DNA of 64,000 bases from Trichoplax sp. H2 (GCA_003344405.1 NOWV01000116.1:180247-244246), one strand, 5' to 3'. Positions 1 to 12,087 are shown, counted from the stretch's first letter. The notes: generated by a model from the letters alone, not told the origin. A program made the numbers and translations.

Positions 1-393
1 TCGCAAATATAGTCACAGCACATTTTGCAATCGTGTAAAAATGGGCTTGCATACGGCGCAACTTCATGCTTTACAAGTAAACTCCACGTCCTTATGAAGG
101 CCAAGATGAGATAGAGAAGGGTTGGGTTAAACTATTGCTACTATAGTTGCTACACTAAGATTATTACTAACTGCAGTAGTTGCTACATCTTCAGAAATGC
201 TTAGTTCCTTCATCGATTAATTATCTGCTATCAATTTTTAGTTTTCATTCTCTCATTATTTAAATAGTGTATGCTACCTACGATTGGCTACTTTTAGACT
301 ATAAACAACTGGTGTAACCGGGTAGGATAATAGATGATGGATAATAAAGAACTTATGATTAGTATTCTGCTGTAGTGAACTCCGAAATGGTGC

Positions 394-448
394 ATGTTTT
401 TATTCTACTGCTTTCTAATGCATATGTTAAAGTGGATTAACCTTTGCA
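394..448 (+). CDS. Tentative signal-peptide exon of gene A
   Basis: The body of gene A opens at an acceptor at 641-642 in phase 1 with no in-frame ATG before position 732, where the first laminin-G domain has already begun. Among the ATGs in bases 1-640, the one at 394 gives an 18-residue hydrophobic leader (MFLFYCFLMHMLKWINLC) followed by a phase-1 GT at 449, which joins the acceptor exactly. The donor GTATCG is only moderately good. An ATG at 387 also opens a hydrophobic peptide but offers only phase-0 donors. Confidence 0.45.
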
Positions 449-3400
449 GTATCGTCGGCCAAATAAAACGTATACAATACTTTACAACAGGATAAGTTTC
501 CTTAACCGATTGTAAACTATATCATTAGGTTGCATCTGTAGACTGCTGCCATGACAGTGCTCCATCGTCTCACTGATATAGTAGTTTAGTTTCAAAGTTA
601 ACAATAAGTATAAATCAATTTATTTCTTTCCTACCAATATAGATGCATATGGTCACTTTGATGGTTTAGGATATGCGTATTACGATACTACTTCCAGTCG
701 TACCATTTCCTCACTCACTAATACAATATCGATGCAATTAAAAACTTTTGCTACGGACGGCGTATTGTTAATGGCTACTGGAAATAATAATTATATAGTA
801 GTAGAATTGCATGCAGGTTATGTCAGGCTAAGAATCCGATTTAGTGGCACAACTGGAGCTGATTATATTATTAGCAATGGCGTTAAAATTTCCGACAATC
901 AATGGCATCGTGTGGAATTTACACGCGATCGATTTTTTGGATCTTTGACTGTCGATGGCATTAGGTCTCCTAACGATTACCGAGATCAAGGTGAACGTGC
1001 TAGTATCATTATCAACCAGATGATATACGTTGGTGGTGTCCCTAGCAATATTAACGCAGCCAGTAATTTATACACACTACGCAACTATACTGGTTGCTTA
1101 CGTTATGTCGTTTTCAATGGAATTACAATCCTTTCTAACGCACTCAGTAACCAGGTAAGTTATGGTTATGTTGGTAAAATTACGAATAGCACTGATTGTG
1201 AAACTACGCCTGAACAATTTGTTGCGGCTCAAGTTCGATCTGAAACTTCAAGTATTACGACTTCATGGACCCCTTCTAGTCGATGTGACTACTCATTTGA
1301 ATTCTGGTTTCGCACTACGGATAGTGGAAATAACCGTGAATTAGTTTTTCTTGATGCAACGAATAGTATTGTTATTAATTTGAATGGAGGAACTGTTACA
1401 ATGCTATTGTTTGGCACCTTTAACGTTCACAACTTTAAACCTAAAGTCGCTGATGGATCCTGGCATTTGCTTAAATTAACAGCATCGTGTACAAACGTTC
1501 GCGTATACGTTGATGATGATTCTTCGGTTATTACTTTTTCCCAGACTTTGACGACACAACAAAGTCCACAGATAACTATCGGTTTGAAAAATATAAGGAG
1601 CTTTACTGGATGTGTACGAGGCATAAAGATAGATAATGTCTTAGAGCGAGTTGGTAGTAATAAATTTATCCGCAGTGGTATTTCACTTAATAGTTGCCCC
1701 ATTCAAAATTTCTGCCAACCATTCTTCCCTTGCTATAATAACGCTACGTGTACTAGTTCTTCCACTTCATTTACTTGTAATTGCGGCACTAACAGCAACT
1801 ACGAAGGTTTCTATTGCCAAACATGTGAGTCACTTACAAAACCATAACGAAATACTTCACTATTGTAGTGCTCATTATAATCAATTTCTACTGTATACTA
1901 AAACGATATAAATTCAATTCAATCATGCTATCAATAATAGATAAGTATCGAAGAAATTGCGAAGAAATTTTTATCGCTAACCCTTCCTCTCCAACCGGTT
2001 GGTATACAATCGATCCGGACGGACCTCATGGGCCCAATCTTCCGTTCCCAACTCAGTGCTTTACTGACTCTCGTGCTACTACTCAAGTATCTAATAATCT
2101 GGAAGGCTTTGCGAGAGTTCCCGTCTCATCTCAATATATTGGTCCCGGCAGTTTCGTTGCAAATATTATTTACCGCGATGGCCCAGCATCATCTATAAAG
2201 AATATAAGCATTGGGCAAGCTGCTGCCTTAGCTGATATCTCTCAAAGCTGTTCACAAACTGTAACGTATCGTTGTATGAAATCAGTTCTTCTTAATACAC
2301 CTAACACCCCCTACGGCTGGTGGGTATCAAGAAATGACGAAAAAATTGTAAGCTGGGGCGGAGCACCTACTAATTCAATGAAATGTAGTTGTGGTGTTAC
2401 TAACAGTTGTTATAACAGGACTAAAATGTGCAATTGTGACGCCAATCATGATTCAGTACGGGACGATTCCGGAGCTCTGACAGATAAGAGCCGCCTTCCT
2501 GTCAAACAACTAAAATTTGGTTTCGAAGATATTGGAAGCAGTCCACTCGCACTTTATTCTCTTGGTAAACTAAATTGCAGAAACAGAGGTAATTGCTACG
2601 CTTGTAAATATACTGAGCTAATTATTGATTAATAGTATTATCGAGCGCTGCCTACTAGTGATTCCTACTTGTCTGTTGATTTAATACTACTGAATAAACT
2701 AAAATTTTATTAAGTACATTTAAATGCTTTATATGGTTATCTAGCAAATCCTATGCACGTCATTACGTTTACAACACGCGAGTCAACAGTTCAATTCCCG
2801 ACTTGGCAAGCTGAGTTTAATGGCTACATAGAACTAGCGTTTAGATCTAGTATTAGTAACGGTGTGTTATTGAAGAACACTGGTAGATATGGATCTTTCA
2901 TAAGATTAGCCGTGCAGCCAAAATTGATAACGTTAAATTACAATCTTGGGCAAGGTGGCGGCAATCAGGTTCTTCAAGTGAAAGCCGTAGGTAACACAGG
3001 TTTTGACGATAATGAGTGGCATAGAATTCGACTATCTTGTGCGTTATATCGCACTAGCTTAAAAGTTGACGACCAACCGGAAGCTACAAATTCTTCTCTA
3101 CCTAATTATCAGTTAGTAAGGCTTGATATCGATAGTCCTCTCGTGCTAGGTGGTGATCTTACCAAGTAAGTTTGCACACATTTGCTTAGTTAAATCTGAT
3201 CTTCCATACAATTTTATCGTAAAATGCGATAGAAGTTAATTGTTTTTATAAAATGTTATTTTTTCTGCGAAAATGAGCAGTGGAATGAATGGCTATGTAG
3301 GTTGTATTGGCGATTTATATATAGGCGAAAATTTAAAGAAGTTAGATACTATCGTTGCTGCTATTGCCGGGGTGAGAAGCGGCTGTGGTAAGGCATGCTC

Positions 3401-4491
3401 CTTAGGTCCGTGCCAACATAATACATCTTGTACTGGAGATTACCTTAACTTTCAGTGTGACTGCAAGAATACTTTATGGACTGGACGGACATGCCAAGCA
3501 CGTAAGTTTCAATTATAAAGAACTCGTTATTGTGATTATTGTAAGCAGCAATTGCTGAAATGTTTCATTCCTATAAATACATAAATTGAGATGAATATTA
3601 TAATGGTTAAATTTCTGAAATGTCATAAGTATTCTAAATGGTAAAGTTTTATTCTATCGATATTATTTCCTTTCAGCAAAAGGAGCTCATTTTTCTGGTG
3701 GTAATATTATCGAATACAAGGCAAATGAAACTTTAGCTAGCCTTGCTAATGGCACCCAAGACATCAGTTTTAATTTTGTCTCCAATGCAACAACTATTAA
3801 AATTTTTGATATTCAGACTAACAATGGGCAAAAGATAGAATTTGGACTAGATAACGGTCAGGCATACCTTTCCGTGAATAGCAATCGATCTCCATTACAA
3901 GGATTTATAAGCGACGAACAAAGCCATCAAGTCATTATTAGCCCAACTACCAATTCAATTTCAATCGATGGAGATCGCAATGTGTTAGGAAGTATTCCTT
4001 CTGTTTTAGATTTACCGACAGTCCAAATAGGGAGTTCTGGCAATAGTAGATTAACCTCGATGTGTGTTTATAACGTTTCATTCATCGGCATACCAATTAT
4101 GGCTTACGCGTTTAGTAATGCTCAAAATCCATCTATTACATCAACACCTAACTCTGGAAATCAAGGAGCAACAGAATCAGTTTGTGTAGCCGGTAATGTC
4201 ATAAAGACTCCGGCGCCTACTACACCTTCAATTCGTGCAACATCACTAAGTACGGGAGCTTCTACTACAGCAAGTACTCAATTAGTAGGAATCCCTCCAG
4301 GTGGAATTGTAGGTATAGTTATTGGTCTAATTATTCTTATGGTCATCATAGCGTGGGCGTACATAAAATTTGCAAATAAAACTAGAGGCAAATATTCGAT
4401 TAATACAGAATATGGCAAGACTAACGCTTATTCTGATGCAACTTTGAATACGGTCAACGCTGATAAGAATCCGAAAGAATGGTTTTTATAA
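394..4491 (+). CDS. Caspr/neurexin-IV-like transmembrane adhesion protein, gene A (six exons)
   Basis: Proposed exons: 394-448 (signal peptide, tentative), 643-1824, 1941-2588, 2745-3165, 3281-3501, 3677-4491; total 3342 nt, 1113 aa. All junctions are GT-AG and phase-consistent (1,1,1,2,1). Seen: hydrophobic leader; laminin-G 1 and 2 (about 28-345); a six-Cys EGF (about 372-410); a Cys-rich fibrinogen-like module (about 416-628) with the block YGWWVSR...SWGG...CNCD; laminin-G 3; second EGF (about 800-840); laminin-G 4; Ser/Thr-rich stalk; membrane span (about 1051-1074); 39-aa tail ending KEWFL. Family knowledge: this domain order is that of contactin-associated protein / neurexin IV, cell-surface adhesion proteins at septate-type and axo-glial contacts. 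The N-terminal discoidin domain of bilaterian Caspr is absent. Exons from 643 on are firm because gene B has the same structure; the first exon is the only frame-compatible leader I found (intron donor GTATCG at 449) and could instead lie outside the window. Confidence 0.88.
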
Positions 4492-7400
4492 ATTAATTCA
4501 AAACGTTAAAGCTTCGTGTCACTTTTTAATTTTATGGCTATTGAAAGATAAAAGTTTAAATTAGTATCTTTTCAAATCATTGTTTTGTGGTAGGCTATTC
4601 AAAATCCGAAAAAGAAATGCCGCTTATATCTGCTAATGTTAAGTCAATGGTGCAGCAGTACATAGTCTAAAGTATTTCATGTACAGTATGCACGCAATCT
4701 GCAATTTCATTATGATTGTACCCTAAACCAAGATGTATTGTAGTACTTTTTAGTACATTCTTAATTCTTTCATTTATCGTATACTGTGACGCAAATTGTA
4801 TTACAGGTATTCGAAGTAAAATTATGATATAGCAGATACAATGGCATAAAATCCACAAATACCTTAATTATTATATCAGGTTCTTTTAAATTCATGTATT
4901 CTTTCTATACTCAAAATGAAAGTAAGTAATGATTATTGCCGTTATTGCATTTAATAAGCGTTCTTAAATAATATGTAATATTAGAATTTATGCACCTGTA
5001 GTACAGTAGTATTAGTGGGCTATCGATAGATAAGGTTTGATAATACCTTGATTGACTATGTCAAAGTAAATCAGGGCATATTTACAAGTGCAGAATACTT
5101 GGTCATTTTTGTGAGTATCTATACCGCCTGTAAATGAAAGTAGACACCTTTGCCGTGAAAAATCTTTATGGTGATAACGGCGAGACTTACAATAATGAGA
5201 GATTGACATCTTGTACTTAAATTTGTTAAGACAGCGTATTGTGGTTTGACCATGTTGTGCAATCGATGCTTTTTTGAATTTTCTTTCTTCATTTTGTCGT
5301 CTATTCTGCTTGTTATTTGACTGCATGTCGGCTTTCTTAAATTTAGAATTGCATATGACCTCTAGTATTTATTTTGTTACCGTTATATGTGCTGAATTTT
5401 TCTGGCCAGTTGATATGATAGCCTAGTATACAACCAGTACGACAAGAACTACTCTATATCTTATGCCAGTGCTAATTACTGGAACTGACTATCAAACATA
5501 ACTTTAAAATAATTTGTGCATTATAATTTACAATGTGTGCAGTATTATATAACAAATAAAGGAATTTCTTTAAAATAATTGTTTGCCATCTCTTATTACG
5601 TATTCTAATTAATGAAGTGTATGAATTTATGACATTATGTATCATTTCTACTGCTTCATGGTTGATTTGTTTTGCATTCTCGTACCGAAACCCTCATTTT
5701 TTCTATTGTTTTGTTTTATTGACAAGTAAGGCGATATTCAAATCACTGTTTTTGCAATTTCACAGACTATTTATGGTATCAACGATAATTTAAATAAAAA
5801 CGGCATAAAATGTGGTAACATTTTGGTGATTCCTGCTGTTCAACACTAGTATCAGTAAGTTGATGGCCGATTAATTTTCTGATTAAATCTTGTGGGTCAT
5901 TCTACTATAATCATTAACTGTGAATAGATAAAAATTGCAGTAAATGTTGATTAGATTTTAAATTAAAAATGCTTTAACGATCAGGTAATAACATGCATGT
6001 TATCATGATCAATTTCAAATATACCTGATGCTGAAATTGCAAATATTGAAATAGTCAACGCCTTTTTAGATTCGTAGCGATACTCCTAAAAAACAGGACT
6101 CGAGATTCATTTTATTTTCGTCTATCTATTGTAATCTCATCGCTTGAATTAATCGAGTTATCTTACGAGCGCAAATTAATATCATCTCTTTGCTATAGAT
6201 AAAAGCACTTGGCAAAAGCCATGTTACTAAAGTCAATTTGTAATTGACTAAAGTTTAATTATTGCGAATAATATTTTACGCCAATTAATTGCTAGGGTAG
6301 TGAATACTGAGCTGACTGATTACTGCAATAAGCGAAGATTTCACATTCGTAATAGTTGACTTATCGTGAGCAAACTTTGTCCATTTAATGTTAACATTAA
6401 TTAACGATCTCAAAATTAAAACTTTGGCGTACAACGTTGTACTATTACAATCATAAGACAAAAAACTCCATTATAGTATCTTGGTACAGTAATATTACAT
6501 ATTAGGTACAGTCTAAATATTAAAGCTGTACAGCACTGTCTTCGAGTAGCCAGTCTTTAACCTACGGGCTTTTATTGTATCTCCTCGATTTATATGAATC
6601 TATTTTTTCAATATTTTATTTTCTTTCTTTCTGTTAATACGTAATCTAAACTTATCTAACTACCCATTAATTTACACATTTTATTTACAAATTTTATAAC
6701 TTTTAGATAAAAGCATTATAATTTATTTAAACTTAGTCTAATTCGCTTGCATATCATCGAAAACTAGAAAGCGTCATTAATGCCAGTAGGAATATTTACA
6801 AAAGTATATAGAAATGTAAACTTGCCAATCCACAGGATTGCTGAATTTCATGTCTTATGCTGATGTCGTAACGCGGCTCGAATTTAGCCAATTGCATTGC
6901 ATTTTAGATAGCAATTGCAACAGGAAGCGATACTCATGTACCGATTTAGATTGTATGCCAACTCGTATGAAGTAAATTTAATCCAATTGAAATCAAGTGA
7001 AATTATGTATCTGCCGTTGAAAGTCTGCAACTGAATTCATTTATAATTTACAGTAGCAGTATTCTACAATTTGACAGCTACAGGAACTTTATGGAAAGTT
7101 AAGTGGACGCCCATAAATATACTTATATTATTAGTCGACGTTGAATGATAAAAGTTCACAATGATTGAAAAGGAAATACTGATTTTAATTCGTGGAGAGA
7201 TTCCATTTTTCATTTCTAATATTACTTCTGAATACTAATTGTAAACACTATCCTGCTTTAAGCCAATTACCAGTTTATACTTGGGAACGCGACCTACAGT
7301 AGTAATGGCGACTTCCCCATTACATATCCTTAAAATTACAGTAAGTAATTGTATTTCATTGCTGAGATGACTATTGGCATCGTCATACGGTCTTCACAAA

Positions 7401-8610
7401 TTTTAACCGGCTTCATTATTAATAATCGTTAGTATCGTCAAGGTTGCATAATTTGATAAAACAGATGACTTGTAGTCATTTATTGTAGAATAGTAGAGCA
7501 GAGCGTTTACTTTGTCCACTGTTAGGAAAGACTGTTGTCTTAAGTACCTTAATCGAGCAGATTTGGATTTGGCTACAAATGAAGGCATGATCAATTCCGC
7601 CTATTTAAGCTAATACTTCAAGCAATAAAAGTGGATTCTGGGAAGATTTATGCGTGGCTTCGGCTTAATTGAACAAACTTTTTTCCATTCTTCTATTTTA
7701 ATCACTATCGCACAATAAATTTTCGAATAAAGCTTTTTATCATTGAAATTGATCTTTGTTGTTGACCTCGATATTTCCCATGCAGTCCTCTACTGTACGG
7801 CTAAAGGAGATTTTTTTCTCCGTTGAAAAAGTTGCATTATTCAACTAGTGGGCAATTATGGGGCATGAACTCGCTATCCATGTTGCTAACACAGCAAGTG
7901 AATTGTTACCGACGCTTTCAAATACTTGATAGCACCCTGCCAGGTATCAGCTGTAGTCGAAATGATGAAAGCCATGGCCGACTGCCGCCATATAGGTAAT
8001 ATCACACGTCCAGTGGAACGCGTAAACTGTATTATATCAACATCTATTTCTTCCAATCTGGAAGGAAAAATTGATCCTTGATTGGAAAATAGATAGAATA
8101 CTCGTAGATGTCTGAAATAGTACAACAATACACTACTTTAATGATACCAAACTATCAGCTGAAGTATCTAGAAAGAGACGTAGATCACCGACTCAGTTCA
8201 GTGCTACACTAGCGATGCCATTAGTTGCATTTCTGTTTCTTTCTCCTTTAACGCCGTCGGTAGTCGAATGCGCATAATGTACAGTGTAGGAAGGGCCCTT
8301 GGTTAGTGATTTACGATCGATTTTTAAAATAGTTATCGCATCGAAATTCAATTTGGTAAAGGTAATTACTAAAAATTTGTATCCAAGCTTTGATATACAG
8401 TGGTGCTTATTCTAAAGCTTGTTTAATTAAGCTCTTACTGTGTAACCCGCTATTCCAACGGCATTGGTATGTCTATAAGCACTGTTCATAGTTGGTAACT
8501 TTTATTTCAGATCAAATAAACACCATCAAAATGGCTAAGCAAAGGACAATATGTTGAATTGTTCCATTTCAGCAACGGTGTAAATGATGTTTGATAAGGA
8601 TATGGCCACA
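4492..8610. other. Intergenic region, mostly featureless
   Basis: AT-rich DNA downstream of gene A. An AATAAA lies at 5555-5560, over 1 kb past the stop, and is only a possible polyadenylation signal. A perfect 16-base palindrome centred on CATG lies at 5988-6003. Two candidate minus-strand exons at 5047-5326 are listed separately. Other open frames here (minus 4667-4858, 7403-7594, 7886-8128) are within chance expectation for this base composition. Confidence 0.5.
5047..5326 (-). CDS. Possible minus-strand exon pair of unknown protein
   Basis: Reading the minus strand from an ATG at 5326, a basic, Lys/Arg/Asn-rich frame runs to a consensus donor GTAAGT at 5190. After a 63-base intron ending TTTCATTTACAG, the frame resumes in phase 1 at 5127 and runs to a GTATTA donor at 5046. 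The second exon encodes a short stretch with a CTC cysteine pair. The donor and pyrimidine-rich acceptor are good and the phases agree, but no family is recognised, the reading is short, and neither end of a gene is fixed. It could be a chance combination. Confidence 0.22.
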
Positions 8611-8663
8611 GCCTTGAGTGTGGCGGCGCACAATAGAACGACGAGAATTAATCCTTGACCCTA

Positions 8664-9101
8664 GTTTATTTTGGAAAGAATTTATTTCATTGACCGTTTC
8701 CTTAACTATCTATCTCGCGCAGGATAGAGATCCTCTATCTAAAGTGATTATGCACAAGTGTAATTTTGTGATGACAAGAATTGCTTGCCAATTTTTGCAA
8801 CCTACAGTAGTTTATTTTGGAAAGAATTTATTTCATTGACGGTTTGCTCAACTATCTATCTCGCGCAGGATAGAGAGCCTGTATCTAAAGTGATTATGCA
8901 CAAGTGTAGTTTTGTGATGACAAGAACTGCTTGGCAATTTTCGCAACCTACAGTAGTTTATTTTGGAAAGAATTTATTTCATTGACGGTTTGCTCAACTA
9001 TCTATCTCGCACAGGATAGAGAGCCTGTATCTAAAGTGATTATGCACAAGTGTAATTTTGTGATGACAAAAATTGCTTGCCAATTTTTGCAATCATTTGC
9101 A
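8664..9101. repeat. Tandem array of three 146-base units
   Basis: The string GTTTATTTTGGAAAGAATTT recurs at 8664, 8810 and 8956, exactly 146 bases apart each time, and most of the intervening sequence is shared with a few substitutions. The third copy decays near 9100 into CATTTGCATTTGCATGCATGCAATG. The apparent overlapping open frames here (8618, 8785, 8931) are the same repeat read three times, not genes. Confidence 0.9.
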
Positions 9102-9211
9102 TTTGCATGCATGCAATGCCAATTTCTCCATTCTTTGTAAGAGCAGTCTGCAATTTGCTTCAGATGAAAATGCTTGTAAGACTGTACAAAAGCAAATGAA
9201 TGGAACATTTG

Positions 9212-9800
9212 CTAGTTACTATTATTAGAATGGTCTTTACTCCTCTTTTTCTTTTCATCCCCTAACTCGACCTTACCATTGGCCATTAGCCCCGGCGAGA
9301 GCCGCATCCATCGTTTTTCAACTTTACAAGTCAGCCTGTTAATTTTGAACCATTCTCGGATTGTCCGGCCTTGGAAATTAGCCATACATATCATGTATAT
9401 CAGTATATGTATGACAGTAGAATATACTGTCCATGTAGTGAAGTGAAGATAGAAACCCGCATCCATCGTTGATCTTGTTATCTTACAGCAAGTTGGGAGA
9501 CTCAAGCTGCAATACCTTCTTGAGTAGACTACAACGAATTTTCAATTTCATTGTTTAAGAAAGCATTATTTTAGGCAATAAAAGATGATTTTATGTTTTT
9601 GGGTAACACTATCCGTAGACTAGTCCCTGTCTTGATGAAAGGTACAAAAGAAATTTCTTGATATTGTTGTAAGAGCAATGGCACAGAGGACAAGTTGAAC
9701 AAGAAAGACTGTACTTGTAGTTTCCACATATTCAAGAAAGAAACTTGATGCTCTTCTGACAATGATGCTAACTTACACGGCTTGCAAATGGACTAAACTG
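9212..9800 (-). other. Repeat-family flank with two open frames on the minus strand
   Basis: Two minus-strand frames are open, 9505-9212 and about 9795-9571. They have fairly balanced amino-acid composition, but neither matches a family I know and neither starts with ATG. Bases 9400-9490 (CATCCATCGTTGATCTTG...TTACAG) resemble the unit repeated at 29.09, 29.38 and 30.15 kb (CATCAATCGTTGATCTGG...TTACAG), so the stretch is probably part of a dispersed repeat family rather than a conserved gene. A decayed mobile element is another possibility. Confidence 0.35.
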
Positions 9801-10620
9801 AATTGGTTTGAGTGAGATTGTCAAGCCCAAGTGGAGCCATGTTTGAAAAGTCGTCCATGGCCGTGTGCTCTATCGGTGTTGTTTTGGGCCGACTACCGCC
9901 AATCTTAAGGTGTATTGCCACCCCGGTGTCTGGGACTCGTCTGGACACTGTCCAGGTTATTGTCAGTGTCAAACAGGTGCAGAGTTTTTCTCCCACAGGT
10001 ACTCCGTCGTCAGCACTCACTGCCGACTGGATACTGTCCATTGTACTGTAGAGTACAGTACTATGGATGGTGGACATGGGTACTGACCGTACTGTATCCC
10101 GAATTGACACCCACATCCCTGAATGGGCTGTGGCCGTGACACTCGACCCACTGGCGTAACCTGTCCCCACACTCCTCCATGGCTGTCTGTCCGAAGACCA
10201 AGCTTTGGATGCCCCCACGACTTGAATGGCTTGCCAACGTCCAAGACTGGATACTGTCCATTGTACTCCTGTGGGTGACACTCGACCCACTGGCGTAACC
10301 TGTCCCCCATACTCCTCCATGGCTGTCTGTCCGAAGACCAAGCTTTGGATGCCCCCACGACTTGAATGCTTGCCAACGTCCAAGACTGGATACCGTCCAT
10401 TGTACTGTAGAGTACAGTACTATGGTGGACATGGGTACTGTATCCGAATTGACGCCCACATCCCTGAATGGGCTGTGGGTGACACTCGACCCACTGGCGT
10501 AACCTGTCCCCACACTCCTCTATGGCTGTCTGTCCGAAGACCAAGCTTTGGATGCCTACCCCCCCCCCCCTTCTCCGTCCACGACTTGAATGCTTGCCAA
10601 CGTCCAAGACAATAAATTGT
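9793..10620. repeat. GC-richer tandem repeat block, three irregular units
   Basis: Base composition rises well above the flanks. A unit beginning GACTGGATACTGTCCATTGTAC recurs at 10025, 10245 and 10384 and ends near 10612. The first and third copies are about 220-230 bases; the middle one is about 139 because an internal portion is missing. Each full copy contains TACTGTA-GAG-TACAGTA, a small perfect hairpin. The third copy holds a run of 12 C at 10559-10570. Long frames on both strands here are repeat readings and change frame between copies; I do not regard them as genes. Confidence 0.85.
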
Positions 10621-11290
10621 GGGTAGAGTACGCATACTAGTGTTGATTTTCCATACGAAAGGCGTCGTGAGTAGGGGCATGGATAGCCATCGACTCGGGG
10701 TAGACATCTGTAGTTTGGACAACTTGGGTCGATTGCAAAACCTAAAGGAGAGAGAGAGAGAATGCTAGTTTAGCCAGGTATCAAAAGGCATCAAAATATC
10801 ATCGACAAAAGGCGAAGAAAGATTTAAAAGATGACGTCAGATTTTCAATCTTGCACAAGAATTGGTCGACAAGAGATTGATGAGCAGAAAGTAAAACCAT
10901 TTTAAGCTTGATTTTCAACCGTTTTGCTTGTTGACAAAGCGTGGATAAAAAATCTTTTCCATCATTTCAATTGTCAAGATAGGCGAACAAGTAGTCAAAA
11001 TGTACGTAGCCATCGAGAGTCATCAGCGTAATGCGCAATGTGCACCAATTCAATGGACAATCAATCAATATGCTGTACAGTGTGCAGTCATTTTACGATA
11101 CTATACCTTCTTGAATTGTTGTAATCTCTGATATGGAAGGTATGCAATTCATACTCATTCTAAAGGAAATAAGGATAGCTTGTAATTTGACTACTTCAAA
11201 TGGCTGTCGAAAGGATCGAAGATGTTATGTACAATTCTCATGATTCAACAAGAATGAGCAGCGTCCAGGTATACTAAACACTATTATACT
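10621..11290. other. Spacer between repeat blocks
   Basis: No gene seen. It holds a short GA microsatellite near 10748-10761 and one TGACGTCA palindrome at 10832-10839, which matches the CRE/bZIP site consensus but is isolated and may be chance. Confidence 0.4.
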
Positions 11291-11381
11291 GTACAGTGTC
11301 CAGTCCAGCTTGCTATCACCATTTGTTTACGAATTCCAGTAACTCATTCCAGGCCTCAGTAGACCATCAGTATGAGTGTGG

Positions 11382-11585
11382 TAAGAAAGAGCGATGCTGT
11401 ATGTACAGTGTACAGTGTACAGTGGATACTGCATACAGTACTGTACAGTACTGTACTGTACTGTACTATACTGTACTGTATGGTTGTAGCGGGTACAGTA
11501 CCGCACCGAACCTTTGTACTGTACACTGTACACTGTATGCAGTATCCACTGTACACTGTACACTGTACAGCATCGCCCTTTCTTA
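11382..11585. repeat. Large hairpin unit 1 of a tandem foldback array
   Basis: The left arm from 11382 (TAAGAAAGAGCGATGCTG...) and the right arm ending at 11585 (...CAGCATCGCCCTTTCTTA) are reverse complements over roughly 60 bases, apart from a 4-base insertion and one substitution. The centre is a run of TACTGTAC-type motifs and the sequence GGTTGTAGCGGGTAC. The overlapping short frames on both strands are artefacts of the GTACAGT repeats. Confidence 0.92.
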
Positions 11586-11613
11586 CTGTGTAGTGCCATC
11601 AGTATGAGTGTGG

Positions 11614-11805
11614 TAAGAAAGAGCGATGCTGTACAGTATGTACAGTGTACAGTGTACAGTGGATACTGCATACAGTACTGTACTGTACTGTACTATACTG
11701 TATGGTTGTAGCGGGTACCGCACCGAACCTCTGTACTGTACTGTACTGTACACTGTATGCAGTATCCACTGTACACTGTACACTGTACAGCATCGCTCTT
11801 TCTTA
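11614..11805. repeat. Large hairpin unit 2
   Basis: Second copy of the foldback unit, 232 bases after the first measured at the preceding TATGAGTGTGG. The arms are near-perfect reverse complements (TAAGAAAGAGCGATGCTGTA... against ...CAGCATCGCTCTTTCTTA). The loop is shorter than in unit 1 and keeps GGTTGTAGCGGGTAC-CGCACCGAACCT. Confidence 0.92.
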
Positions 11806-11833
11806 CTGTGCAGTGCCATCAGTATGAGTGTGG

Positions 11834-12076
11834 TAAGAAAGAGCGATGCTGTATGTACATTGTACAGTGTACAGTGTACAGTGGATACTGCATAATATAC
11901 TGTATCATTCTACTGTATTATAGCTTTACTGTATTTTTAAAGAAAAATACAGTATTGCCCGAAAGTGACAAAATGTTATGAAACAGTATGTACAGTACAG
12001 TACAGTACAGTACATGTACATACTGTACTGTACACTGTATGCAGTATCCACTGTACTGTACAGCATCGCTCTCGCT
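11834..12076. repeat. Large hairpin unit 3, interrupted
   Basis: Third copy, 220 bases after the second. The left arm is intact to about 11893. The loop is replaced by roughly 80 bases of AT-rich DNA that carries its own perfect 12-base hairpin (11927-11938 with 11943-11954, loop AAAG). The right arm resumes near 12030 and its outer end is degraded (CGCTCTCGCTA). Confidence 0.85.
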
Positions 12077-12087
12077 ACTGTGCAGTG

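Noticed and set aside
387-440. ATG at 387 as leader of gene A
   Set aside because: The hydrophobic peptide is attractive, but all usable donors are phase 0 and gene A needs phase 1.
1427-1702. Minus-strand frame of 91 codons within gene A
   Set aside because: Shadow of the laminin-G 2 coding exon.
5300-5450. Extending the 5-kb minus-strand model upstream through a 19-base intron
   Set aside because: In DNA this AT-rich, a GT...AG of about 20 bases can be found to repair almost any frame.
9793-10722. Long overlapping open frames on both strands (up to 196 codons)
   Set aside because: They track the tandem repeat, switch frame between copies, occur on both strands at once, and show no domain.
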